From the NCBI GenBank assembly GCA_024742815.1, contig JANSXX010000015.1:18365-82364 (forward strand): a stretch of DNA of 64,000 nucleotides. The letters are read 5' to 3'. Within the stretch, counting starts at the first letter, position 1, and each line of letters opens with the position of its first letter. The notes beneath the pieces are model-generated. The model was not told the origin of the DNA. It searched no databases and saw only the letters and a list, made by a program, of their open reading frames with translations. This document shows positions 35,949 to 43,464 of this stretch, piece by piece. This DNA is from HXMU1420-13 sp024742815. Lineage in GTDB: Bacteria > Bacteroidota > Rhodothermia > Balneolales > Balneolaceae. The translations under genes were made by a program, and so were the position numbers.

Positions 35949-36788
35949 ATGGGCAGACACTACATACCACGTGAATATTTAAGAGGCTTTCAAATTCCAA
36001 ATGAAAGCAAAGTATACGCTTATGATAAGACCGGGAATAGCTTTCCTGTTTCCATTGAAAAGATAGCACAAGAAACTAGTATGTATTCTGATGAAACTGA
36101 GGAGTTTTTAAATAATGACATTGAACAACCTGCAAATAAGCTTCTTAAAAGACTTAGATGTTCAAGAATATTAGATACCGATGAAAAATATATATTTTCG
36201 AAATACATGTATAACCTTCATGTTAGAACACCTGATAGTTATCAAGAATTTATAGATTCAACACCAGAATTCATTGAAAAAATAAGATCTGAAAACTTAA
36301 CTCTTATAGACTCAATGATTGAAAATTCTAAGTCAAAGAGTGAGGTGCTAAAAAACCGTAGATCTGAAATTAATTCGATTCTTGACAGTTTTAAGAAGAA
36401 CCCACCAAAAATTGCTTGGGAAAATTCGTTAGATCCTGAAATCTCTAACAAGAGCGCAAAAGCTATGAGTCAAATGACATGGGTATTATTCTATGAAAAT
36501 TATGATTGTTTTTTAACCTGTGATAAACCACTTTTTTATTTTAAGGGCCTTGGAATAGCAAATAATTACTCCGAGTTTTCATTTCCAATTTCTTCACGAA
36601 TAGTACTTTGGGGTAGTTGGAGAACTGATTTCAATGACACAATTATTAGAGCAAATAATAAAGTTGTCAGAAACCTAAATAATCGTACTCTATCAAATGT
36701 TTATCGACATGCTTTTATGGCCAATCAAAAACCTTGGGTTACTAAAGTAATAAGGAAGGAGAAAATTGATTTACAAATGATTAGGTAA
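35949..36788 (+). CDS. DUF4238 domain protein
   Basis: 279 aa. It begins with the DUF4238 signature GRHYIPREYLRGFQ, then YAYDKTGNSFPVSIEKIAQETSMYSDETEEF, and near the C-terminus FLTCDKPLFYFKG and ISSRIVLWGS. The family is widespread in accessory regions and has no established function. The gene is conspicuously AT-rich relative to its neighbours, single, on the opposite strand to the translation operon, and bracketed by repeat arrays, all pointing to horizontal acquisition. No partner gene such as a toxin, nuclease or helicase is adjacent. Confidence 0.85.
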   Translation: MGRHYIPREYLRGFQIPNESKVYAYDKTGNSFPVSIEKIAQETSMYSDETEEFLNNDIEQPANKLLKRLRCSRILDTDEKYIFSKYMYNLHVRTPDSYQEFIDSTPEFIEKIRSENLTLIDSMIENSKSKSEVLKNRRSEINSILDSFKKNPPKIAWENSLDPEISNKSAKAMSQMTWVLFYENYDCFLTCDKPLFYFKGLGIANNYSEFSFPISSRIVLWGSWRTDFNDTIIRANNKVVRNLNNRTLSNVYRHAFMANQKPWVTKVIRKEKIDLQMIR

Positions 36789-36913
36789 ATAATTGACCTA
36801 GAGGATAGGTGTCTAATTTTGAATAATATCGAAACGGAAAGGTAGTAATTAGTTTCTTGAGATTTATGCTCTGCGTTGGATTGGATTTTACTTAGGATTG
36901 GAATCAGCGCCAT

Positions 36914-36944
36914 AAAAAAGGCTCCGACGGAGACCATCGGAGCC
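36914..36944 (-). terminator. Rho-independent terminator of pyrH
   Basis: A perfect 8-bp GC-rich stem (36920-36927 with 36937-36944, loop of nine) is followed on the minus strand by TTTTTT (36919 down to 36914). Confidence 0.85.
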
Positions 36945-36960
36945 AGTGTAATTGTGGTTT

Positions 36961-37004
36961 TAATTATTCCTAATTAACCTATTCCTAATTCCTAATTCCT
37001 AATT
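36961..37004 (-). repeat. GAATTAG heptad array 3' of pyrH
   Basis: Read on the minus strand, the pyrH stop TAG lies inside the first ATTAG, followed by GAATTAG GAATTAG and then imperfect GAATAG and TTAATTAG units to 36961. The array lies between the stop and the terminator and is therefore transcribed. Confidence 0.8.
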
Positions 37005-37727
37005 ATCCTCGCTCCAAACCACCGTAGTCCCCAAATCTTCCCCATCACAAACTACCTTCTTAAGAGCGCCTTTATCATTCATGTTGAACACAATGATGGG
37101 CGTTTCGTTTTCGCGACAGAGTGTAAAGGCGGTTAAATCCATCACAGAAAGTCGGCGCTTGAGTACTTCGTCGCCGGTGATTACATCAAACTTAGTGGCA
37201 TCAGGATTTTTTTCGGGATCGGCATCGTAGATACCATCCACTCGGGTTCCTTTAAGGATTACATCAGCTTCTACTTCAATTGCGCGAAGAGCTCCTGCAG
37301 TATCTGTGGTGAAATAAGGGTTTCCGGTACCGGCGCCAAAAATCACCACTCGGCCTTTTTCCAGGTGACGAACTGCACGTCTACGAATATATGGTTCCGC
37401 AATGGCTTCCATCCGAATGGCTGAAAGGAGGCGGGTTTTTACATCCTGACGTTCGAGCGCATCCTGCAATGCCATTGCATTAATCATGGTGGCCAGCATT
37501 CCCATGTAATCGCCTTGTACACGATCCATGCCTTCGGTAGCGCCTTTAACGCCACGAAAGATATTTCCACCACCAATCACGATAGAAACCTCAACGCCCT
37601 CACGTTGTACTGCTTTAATTTCATCGGCATACCGGGTAAGAATATCCCCGTCGATGCCATGTCCTTGCTCGCCCAAAAGAGCTTCGCCACTTAATTTTAG
37701 AAGAATGCGTTTGTATTTGTTTGCCAC
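36999..37727 (-). CDS. pyrH: Uridylate kinase (UMP kinase)
   Basis: 242 aa. It phosphorylates UMP to UDP in pyrimidine synthesis; bacterial-type, amino-acid-kinase fold. Recognised from YKRILLKLSGEALLGEQGHGID, VSIVIGGGNIFRG, MGMLATMINAMALQDALE, GTGNPYFTTDTAGALRAIE and VDGIYDADPEKNPDATKF. It is separated from tsf upstream by a terminator, and its own terminator follows the heptad array. Together with tsf, rpsB and frr it forms the widely conserved translation cluster. Confidence 0.97.
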   Translation of the reverse strand: MANKYKRILLKLSGEALLGEQGHGIDGDILTRYADEIKAVQREGVEVSIVIGGGNIFRGVKGATEGMDRVQGDYMGMLATMINAMALQDALERQDVKTRLLSAIRMEAIAEPYIRRRAVRHLEKGRVVIFGAGTGNPYFTTDTAGALRAIEVEADVILKGTRVDGIYDADPEKNPDATKFDVITGDEVLKRRLSVMDLTAFTLCRENETPIIVFNMNDKGALKKVVCDGEDLGTTVVWSEDN

Positions 37728-37758
37728 GATGTTTGTTGATTCAGAAAATTATAGATCA

Positions 37759-37791
37759 AAAAAAAGGCTGTCCCGAAATTCGAGACAGCCT
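37759..37791 (-). terminator. Terminator between tsf and pyrH
   Basis: A stem of about 8 bp (37765-37772 with 37784-37791), with extra pairing in the loop (CGAA/TTCG), is followed on the minus strand by a run of T. It likely limits read-through from the ribosomal-protein/tsf genes into pyrH. Confidence 0.8.
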
Positions 37792-37809
37792 AAGGTAATC
37801 AAAAATGAT

Positions 37810-38643
37810 TTAAGCCTCTTCACCTAATTGAATTCGGTGGAAGGCCGTTGCAAGAGGAGTGTTGTTTTGCTCTAAGTATTGCTTAACGCTTACTCCATTG
37901 TCTTTTACAAATTTCTGATTTAACAGAACGCGCTCTTCGTAGAAACGGCGAAGTTTACCTTTAGCTGCTTTCTCAGCGATTTCAGCAGGCTTTCCTTCGT
38001 TGATTAATTGCTCTTTCGCAATCTCTAGTTCTTTTTCTACAATAGAAGCGTCAACTTCGTCTTGAGTAACAGCGATTGGCTTCATAGCTGCTACTTGCAT
38101 AGCAACGTCTTTAGCTACTTCGTCGTTATCAACAGTACCGTCAAATTCAACCAATACTGCTAACTGATTGCCGGGGTGGATGTAATCAACCAGAGATCCT
38201 TCAGTTTTAGCTAAAACAACTTTGCTAATCTGGATTTTCTCACCAATAGTACCGGTCATGTTTTGAAGATGAGTAGCGATAGTTTCGCCATCAACTTCAA
38301 CATCCATTAAAGCTTCCGCACTTTCGATATCGTTATCGTAAGCAGCGTTTAAAAATTTATCCGCTTGTGCCTGGAAGTCATCGTTACGAGCTACGAAATC
38401 GGTTTCGCAGTTGATCTCGATGGCAACAGCTTTTTTAGCGTCGTCGCTGATGCGGGTTAGTACCAATCCTTCTTTTGCTTCACGGTCGGCACGTTTGTCA
38501 GCTACTTTTTGACCTTTTTTACGAAGGATTTCAACAGCTTTATCAAAATCACCTTCAGCTTCGGCGAGGGCTTTTTTACAGTCCATCATACCGGCGCCGG
38601 TCATGTCTCTTAATTTCTTTACGTCAGCAGCAGAAATGCTCAT
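37810..38643 (-). CDS. tsf: Elongation factor Ts
   Basis: 277 aa. It is the nucleotide-exchange factor for EF-Tu. The N-terminal UBA-like domain is VKKLRDMTGAGMMDCKKALAEAEGDFDKAVEILRKKG, followed by the core VAIEINCETDFVARND and the C-terminal EERVLLNQKFVKDNGVSVKQYL. It follows rpsB by 27 bases in the usual order and is closed by a terminator. Confidence 0.97.
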   Translation of the reverse strand: MSISAADVKKLRDMTGAGMMDCKKALAEAEGDFDKAVEILRKKGQKVADKRADREAKEGLVLTRISDDAKKAVAIEINCETDFVARNDDFQAQADKFLNAAYDNDIESAEALMDVEVDGETIATHLQNMTGTIGEKIQISKVVLAKTEGSLVDYIHPGNQLAVLVEFDGTVDNDEVAKDVAMQVAAMKPIAVTQDEVDASIVEKELEIAKEQLINEGKPAEIAEKAAKGKLRRFYEERVLLNQKFVKDNGVSVKQYLEQNNTPLATAFHRIQLGEEA

Positions 38644-38670
38644 GTCTTTCTGATTTTAGTCGTTTATAAT

Positions 38671-39537
38671 TTATTCTTCTTCGTCAGATTTGTTGTCTTC
38701 GGTAGCTACATCAGCAGGATCTAATTCAGGCTCCGCTTGTTTTTTTCGGCGCGAGCGTAATTTAGTTTTTGCTTCTGCTACTTCTTCGTCAGTAACGTCT
38801 TTAGCTTCAATAGCTGCAGCTTCCATTACTTCTTCTTCAGCGTGAGCTTCACGTTCTGCAGCACCTTCAATAATTGCATCTGCAACTTGAGATGCCACTA
38901 ATTGAATAGTTCTAGCTGAATCATCGTTACAAGGAATGATGAAATCCGGCACATCAGGATCACTGTTGGTGTCAACCATTGCGATAATTGGGATGTGAAG
39001 CTTAATAGCTTCGCTAACTGCCAGGTGTTCTTTAATGATGTCTACTACAAAAATTGCACCGGGTAGGCGAGTCATGTTAGCAATACCACCTAAGGTGTCT
39101 TCCAGCTTTTGCTGCTCCCGGGTAAGCATTAACCCTTCTTTTTTAGTCAGCTCGGCCATGGTGCCGTCGGTTTTCATGCGCTCGATCTCTTCCATACGAG
39201 AGATGCTTTTACGAACGGTAGAAAAGTTCGTTAACATACCACCTAACCAACGGTGTGTTACAAAAGGCATTCCTGCGCGAACGGCTTCTGTTTTGATGAT
39301 TTCGGTAGATTGCTTTTTAGTACCAACAAAAAGAATTGTTTTACCGGCACGTGAAAGATCCTGAATTTGATCAAGAGCTTCCTGTAGATAATTCTGAGTT
39401 TTCTTTAAGTCGATGATGTGAATCCCGTTGCGCTGCATGAAGATAAATTCCTTCATTTTTGGATTCCAACGGCGGGTTAGGTGGCCAAAATGCGCACCCG
39501 ATTTTAATAGTTCTTCTATTGAAGCTGCTTTAGGCAT
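38671..39537 (-). CDS. rpsB: 30S ribosomal protein S2
   Basis: 288 aa, longer than E. coli S2 because of an acidic, Lys/Arg-interrupted C-terminal tail (about 230-288; KLRSRRKKQAEPELDP, ending KSDEEE). The core is typical: LLKSGAHFGHLTRRWNPKM, GKTILFVGTKKQSTEI, HRWLGGMLTNFSTV, PGAIFVVDIIKEHLAV and PIIAMVDTNSDPD. It is preceded by a 129-base leader with a nested hairpin downstream of rpsI. Confidence 0.97.
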   Translation of the reverse strand: MPKAASIEELLKSGAHFGHLTRRWNPKMKEFIFMQRNGIHIIDLKKTQNYLQEALDQIQDLSRAGKTILFVGTKKQSTEIIKTEAVRAGMPFVTHRWLGGMLTNFSTVRKSISRMEEIERMKTDGTMAELTKKEGLMLTREQQKLEDTLGGIANMTRLPGAIFVVDIIKEHLAVSEAIKLHIPIIAMVDTNSDPDVPDFIIPCNDDSARTIQLVASQVADAIIEGAAEREAHAEEEVMEAAAIEAKDVTDEEVAEAKTKLRSRRKKQAEPELDPADVATEDNKSDEEE

Positions 39538-39564
39538 ATTAGATATGTGTTAGGTTTGTCCTCT

Positions 39565-39631
39565 ATGTGGGTCAGCCTCATCATCCAATCCCGACCTTAA
39601 TATCGGGACACCAGGCGATGAGTCGCCACAT
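39565..39631 (-). promoter_or_regulatory. Structured rpsB leader (nested hairpin)
   Basis: Three nested stems, ATGTGG/CCACAT (39565-39570, 39626-39631), CTCATC/GATGAG (39577-39582, 39617-39622) and TCCCGA/TCGGGA (39589-39594, 39603-39608), lie in the rpsI-rpsB gap, ending about 28 bases before the rpsB start. No T-run follows, so it is not a classic terminator; an S2 autoregulatory site is one possibility, a REP-like element another. Confidence 0.4.
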
Positions 39632-39666
39632 ATGTGTGTTATTAAATTGTTTCGGTAGCGTAAATA

Positions 39667-40053
39667 TTAACGCTTGCTGAACTGGAACTTCTTACGAGCC
39701 TTAGGCTGACCTGGCTTCTTACGCTCAACCATACGGTCGTCACGAGTTAGAAGTCCGTGTTCTTTAAGAATACTGTGTGCATCAGTTTCTTCGCCATCAA
39801 TAGCGCGAGCAAGAGCGTGTTGTACAGCGCCTGCCTGACCTGATTTTCCACCACCACGCACGGTAACTTTAATATCGTACTTACCTTCAGTTTCTGTTAC
39901 TGAAAGCGGAAGTGAAGCGATGTTTTGAATCGCTTTAATTGGGAAGTATTCTTCAAACGGAGTGTTGTTGATAAGAATGTTACCAGAACCCGGCTTAATG
40001 TATAAGCGCGCAGTTGAGGTTTTTCTTCGTCCGATGTAATTAGCTTGTGCCAT
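39667..40053 (-). CDS. rpsI: 30S ribosomal protein S9
   Basis: 128 aa. It opens YIGRRKTSTARLYIKPGSG and ends with the conserved KARKKFQFSKR tail that reaches the P-site tRNA; RGGGKSGQAGAVQHALARAI is in the middle. It follows rplM by 12 bases, the near-universal rplM-rpsI pair. Confidence 0.98.
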   Translation of the reverse strand: MAQANYIGRRKTSTARLYIKPGSGNILINNTPFEEYFPIKAIQNIASLPLSVTETEGKYDIKVTVRGGGKSGQAGAVQHALARAIDGEETDAHSILKEHGLLTRDDRMVERKKPGQPKARKKFQFSKR

Positions 40054-40065
40054 GTATAAAATCGA

Positions 40066-40509
40066 TTAAAGCTCGATGATTTCTGGGTTCTGAGCAGTTT
40101 GTTGATGAACCGGACCTGCGTAAACGCGCAAGTTGGTTAGCAATTTGCGTCCAAGTCTGTTTTTTGGAAGCATACCTTTAACGGCTTTCATTACTAAAGA
40201 AGTTGGGTCTTTTGCCAACATATCTTCAGCACTGGTAAAGCGCTCACCACCTGGGTAAAAGGTGTGACGGAAGTACATTTTATCCGTCATTTTCTTACCG
40301 GTTAATTTTACTTTTTCTGCATTGATAACAATTACGTTATCGCCGGTATCCATGTGTGGAGTAAAAGTGGGCTTGGTTTTGCCTCTCAGGATAGATGCTA
40401 CAACAGTACTCAAACGCCCTAAAGGAACGTCCTCGGCGTCAACTAGTACCCATTTTTTCTCAATGTCGCTGGGCTTAGCTGAGTATGTTTTAAAACTTAA
40501 TGTATCCAC
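40066..40509 (-). CDS. rplM: 50S ribosomal protein L13
   Basis: 147 aa. The L13 markers are KTYSAKPSDIEKKWVLVDAEDVPLGRLSTVVASILRGK, DTGDNVIVINAEKVKLTGKK, and AVKGMLPKNRLGRKLLTNLRVYAGPVHQQTAQ. It is the first gene of the rplM-rpsI-rpsB-tsf set. The gap upstream (to the CotH gene at 40780) presumably holds divergent promoters but shows no clear element. Confidence 0.98.
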   Translation of the reverse strand: MDTLSFKTYSAKPSDIEKKWVLVDAEDVPLGRLSTVVASILRGKTKPTFTPHMDTGDNVIVINAEKVKLTGKKMTDKMYFRHTFYPGGERFTSAEDMLAKDPTSLVMKAVKGMLPKNRLGRKLLTNLRVYAGPVHQQTAQNPEIIEL

Positions 40510-40779
40510 TGTATTGTGTGTTTTTGCTTTTTGGGAAAGACCTAAAAATTACGGCAAATAATCGTAGTTATCAACATTAGAAATTAAAAAAGAATCCGAT
40601 GATCAATAATTCTCGCTGTTGGATGAAAATTGTAAAATTGCCTTAAATATTTCTCAATATTGAAAGCACTAATCTACGCTACTCCTACATTCTATGCCGA
40701 TAAACCTGACAGTCAAGTTAGTTAGTTACATTGGCTAAAGTTGTCCATATATAATTTATATTTTCACCAAAATCAGCAC

Positions 40780-43341
40780 ATGTCTTCGTTCAAATTAACA
40801 TCTACCCTCACTTTTTGCTTGTTCCTTTTATTGTTACTGAGCGGATCGACATATGCACAAAATGTGAGTATTACTCCTGAATCCGGTTTCTATGCCGATT
40901 CGGTGGAAGTTGTAGTTTCGGGATTTAACCCATCGGATCAGGTTTTCTATTCATTGGATGGAAGCAATCCACTTGTAAATAGGATAGCGCTTTCCGGTAG
41001 AATCTCCATCACACAAACCACAGCTTTGAGAGTTGCAGTACTTACAGCGCAGAATGATACTCTTCATTTCTTTAAAAGTTATCTGATTGATGAGCCCACC
41101 GAATTGCCTGTGTTATCTATAACCACTGATCCTGCAGGTTTTTTCTCTGATTCTGCCGGCATATATGTAGAGGGCACTAATGGTATACCGGGCTATTGCA
41201 GAAGTTCACCTAAAAACTGGAATCAAGATTGGGAGCGATCTGTGAATCTCACTTTATTTGAAAAAGATCGAAGCGTTGGATTTTCTGAGAACGCCGGGGT
41301 GAAAATTGGTGGCGGATGCACGCGTTTGTATGATCAGAAATCACTCGATATTTATTTTCGCAGTGAATATGGGGCGTCGAAATTGGAATACCCATTATTC
41401 CCTGATAAGCCATACGATAGTTTTGATCGGTTATCTCTGAGAAACGGTGGGCAGGATTGGTACCGCTCGATGGTGAGAAATGCAGCGGTTCAAAGTTTTG
41501 TGAAAGATCGTATGGATTTGGGATTTCAAGCGTTTAAGCCGGTAGTGGTTTTTCTGAATGGGGAATATTGGGGCATTCACATCCTCCGGGAAAAGCAAAA
41601 CGAAGATTTCATTGAGTCGATGTACGGTTATGATGAAAACGCAGTGGATGTGCTTACAGGAAATGCATCGGTAAGCGAAGGAAGCGCAACGCATTACGAA
41701 ACGCTGATCGAATATGTGAGCACCAACGATATGAGTTTGCCCGAAAATTATGCCTGGGTGAAAACACAAATGGATGTTGAGCAATACATGGATTATATGA
41801 TGACGGAAATCTATGTGGCAAATGGAGATTGGCCGGCGAATAATATCAAATACTGGCGACCTCAAACCGAGGATGGTAAATGGCGCTGGATTCTTTACGA
41901 TGCTGATATGACGATGGGTAGCCATTCAAGAGGTATAATTTCCACAAACATGTTCCAAAAGCTTCATCAAACCACGAATACCGATTACGAGCATCCGGCA
42001 TGGTCAACCTTACTATTTCGAAAGTTGCTCGAAAACGATGATTTCAAGACCACCTTCATACAGCGGTACAGTGTGCATTTGCAACATACATTTGAACGAA
42101 GCCGCCTGCGTGCGATATTGGATTCAACAAAGGCTTTGGTTGAGTCGGAAGTGCCTCGACATATGGAGCGCTGGCAAAAATCGTTTCGATTAGGTTGGAA
42201 TATGGATTGGGAAAAGCATGTGGAAGTGGTAGAGGATTTTATCCACAACAGAAACACGGTAGCAAGGCAGAATTTGTACAGCTTTTTCGATTTGATACGA
42301 TTGAATAGTTTGGAAACCATCAGCGAGCCAAGTGATGGAGGCATTGTGCGTGTGGAAGGCCTGCGAACCGATACCACCCATTATGCATTGGTCTATAATT
42401 CACTTCCTGTTACGATTACCGCCGAAGCACGTCCCGGTTATACATTTACCGGGTGGAGTGGAGTTGCTGAAGGCGCTGCATTAGAAAAAGAGATTATTCT
42501 TACTGAAAACAGCATAGTAACTGCACATTTTAAGCGTAATGCTATTGATCAAGGCAGTGATGTGGTAATCAACGAGATCAATTATAATTCTTCGGATGAA
42601 TTTGATCCAAAAGATTGGGTAGAACTTTACAATAACACTTCTTCACCCATCGATATGTCGGGCTGGTACTTTTCCGATTCGGATGACACGCATCAATTCA
42701 TTTTTGCCGATGGATACACCTTGCCGGCTTCCGGGTACGTGGTTATAAGTAGAGATTTGGCAGCATTTCAAGCGCAATTTCCAGCTGTTAACAATGTAGT
42801 TGGCGATATGGATTTTGGTTTTTCAGGAAGTGGGGAATTGCTTCGGGTGTTTAATGCTCAGGATGAATTGATCGATCAGGTTACGTATTCGGATGATGCT
42901 CCCTGGCCAACCGAAGCTGATGGAAATGGAGCTACACTTTCACTTACTCATCCCGGACTTGATAACACACTGGCCGAAAACTGGGCGGCGTCTTCCGGGA
43001 ACGGGACTCCCGGCGCAGAAAATTCGGATGTGTTGGTGAATAATGAAATCGATTTTGTTGATGAACAACCGGCCGGGATTTCATTAAGTCAGAATTACCC
43101 GAATCCATTTAATCCGGAAACGAATATTCAATACACGCTAAATGTACCGGGAAATGTGCGGTTATCGGTGTATGATGTAACCGGACGATTAGTTTCTGAA
43201 TTGGTAAATGAGTTTAAAGTACCCGGCACATATTCAACTAGATGGGATGCAGCGCGACAATCATTAGCAAGCGGAGTGTACGTGTATCGGTTAGAACTCG
43301 GCGATCAGATACTGACGAGGAAAATGTTGTTGGTGAAGTAG
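40780..43341 (+). CDS. Secreted CotH-like protein (third copy)
   Basis: 853 aa from the ATG at 40780, which opens directly into a signal peptide (SSFKLTSTLTF...STYAQ); the frame extends to a TTG at 40741 but that adds an implausible tail. In order: chitobiase-type beta domain (QVFYSLDGSNP), CotH domain (GVKIGGGCTRLYDQKSLDIYFRS; WRWILYDADMTMG), InlB-like repeat (YTFTGWSGVAEGA), lamin-tail domain (VVINEINYNSSDEFD) and a sorting domain (NYPNPFNPETN, ending RKMLLVK). It closely resembles the protein at 16942 but lacks the first lamin-tail domain. Probably secreted by a type IX-like route. Confidence 0.85.
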   Translation: MSSFKLTSTLTFCLFLLLLLSGSTYAQNVSITPESGFYADSVEVVVSGFNPSDQVFYSLDGSNPLVNRIALSGRISITQTTALRVAVLTAQNDTLHFFKSYLIDEPTELPVLSITTDPAGFFSDSAGIYVEGTNGIPGYCRSSPKNWNQDWERSVNLTLFEKDRSVGFSENAGVKIGGGCTRLYDQKSLDIYFRSEYGASKLEYPLFPDKPYDSFDRLSLRNGGQDWYRSMVRNAAVQSFVKDRMDLGFQAFKPVVVFLNGEYWGIHILREKQNEDFIESMYGYDENAVDVLTGNASVSEGSATHYETLIEYVSTNDMSLPENYAWVKTQMDVEQYMDYMMTEIYVANGDWPANNIKYWRPQTEDGKWRWILYDADMTMGSHSRGIISTNMFQKLHQTTNTDYEHPAWSTLLFRKLLENDDFKTTFIQRYSVHLQHTFERSRLRAILDSTKALVESEVPRHMERWQKSFRLGWNMDWEKHVEVVEDFIHNRNTVARQNLYSFFDLIRLNSLETISEPSDGGIVRVEGLRTDTTHYALVYNSLPVTITAEARPGYTFTGWSGVAEGAALEKEIILTENSIVTAHFKRNAIDQGSDVVINEINYNSSDEFDPKDWVELYNNTSSPIDMSGWYFSDSDDTHQFIFADGYTLPASGYVVISRDLAAFQAQFPAVNNVVGDMDFGFSGSGELLRVFNAQDELIDQVTYSDDAPWPTEADGNGATLSLTHPGLDNTLAENWAASSGNGTPGAENSDVLVNNEIDFVDEQPAGISLSQNYPNPFNPETNIQYTLNVPGNVRLSVYDVTGRLVSELVNEFKVPGTYSTRWDAARQSLASGVYVYRLELGDQILTRKMLLVK

Positions 43342-43464
43342 GTTGCTCCAATTCAAGATCATATTTGGAATCGCTCCAAATTAGATTCCCTGCCGATCTC
43401 CAAGAAAATTCGTTGTTAATTTTGTATTTTCCCGACCCTTAAAAATCCTAAAATAATAGAGTTC

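Noticed and set aside
29465..36788. FRG and DUF4238 genes as parts of one named defence system
   Set aside because: They are 5.6 kb apart, on opposite strands and separated by core genes; no known system has this composition as far as can be judged.
36920..36944. Hairpin as the terminator of the DUF4238 gene
   Set aside because: The T-run is only on the minus strand, so it serves pyrH; no terminator was found for DUF4238.
28178..37004. Heptad arrays as a possible CRISPR
   Set aside because: Units are 7 bp and contiguous without spacers, and no cas genes are present.
39565..39631. rpsI-rpsB hairpin as a terminator
   Set aside because: No T-run follows in either direction and rpsB lies directly downstream.
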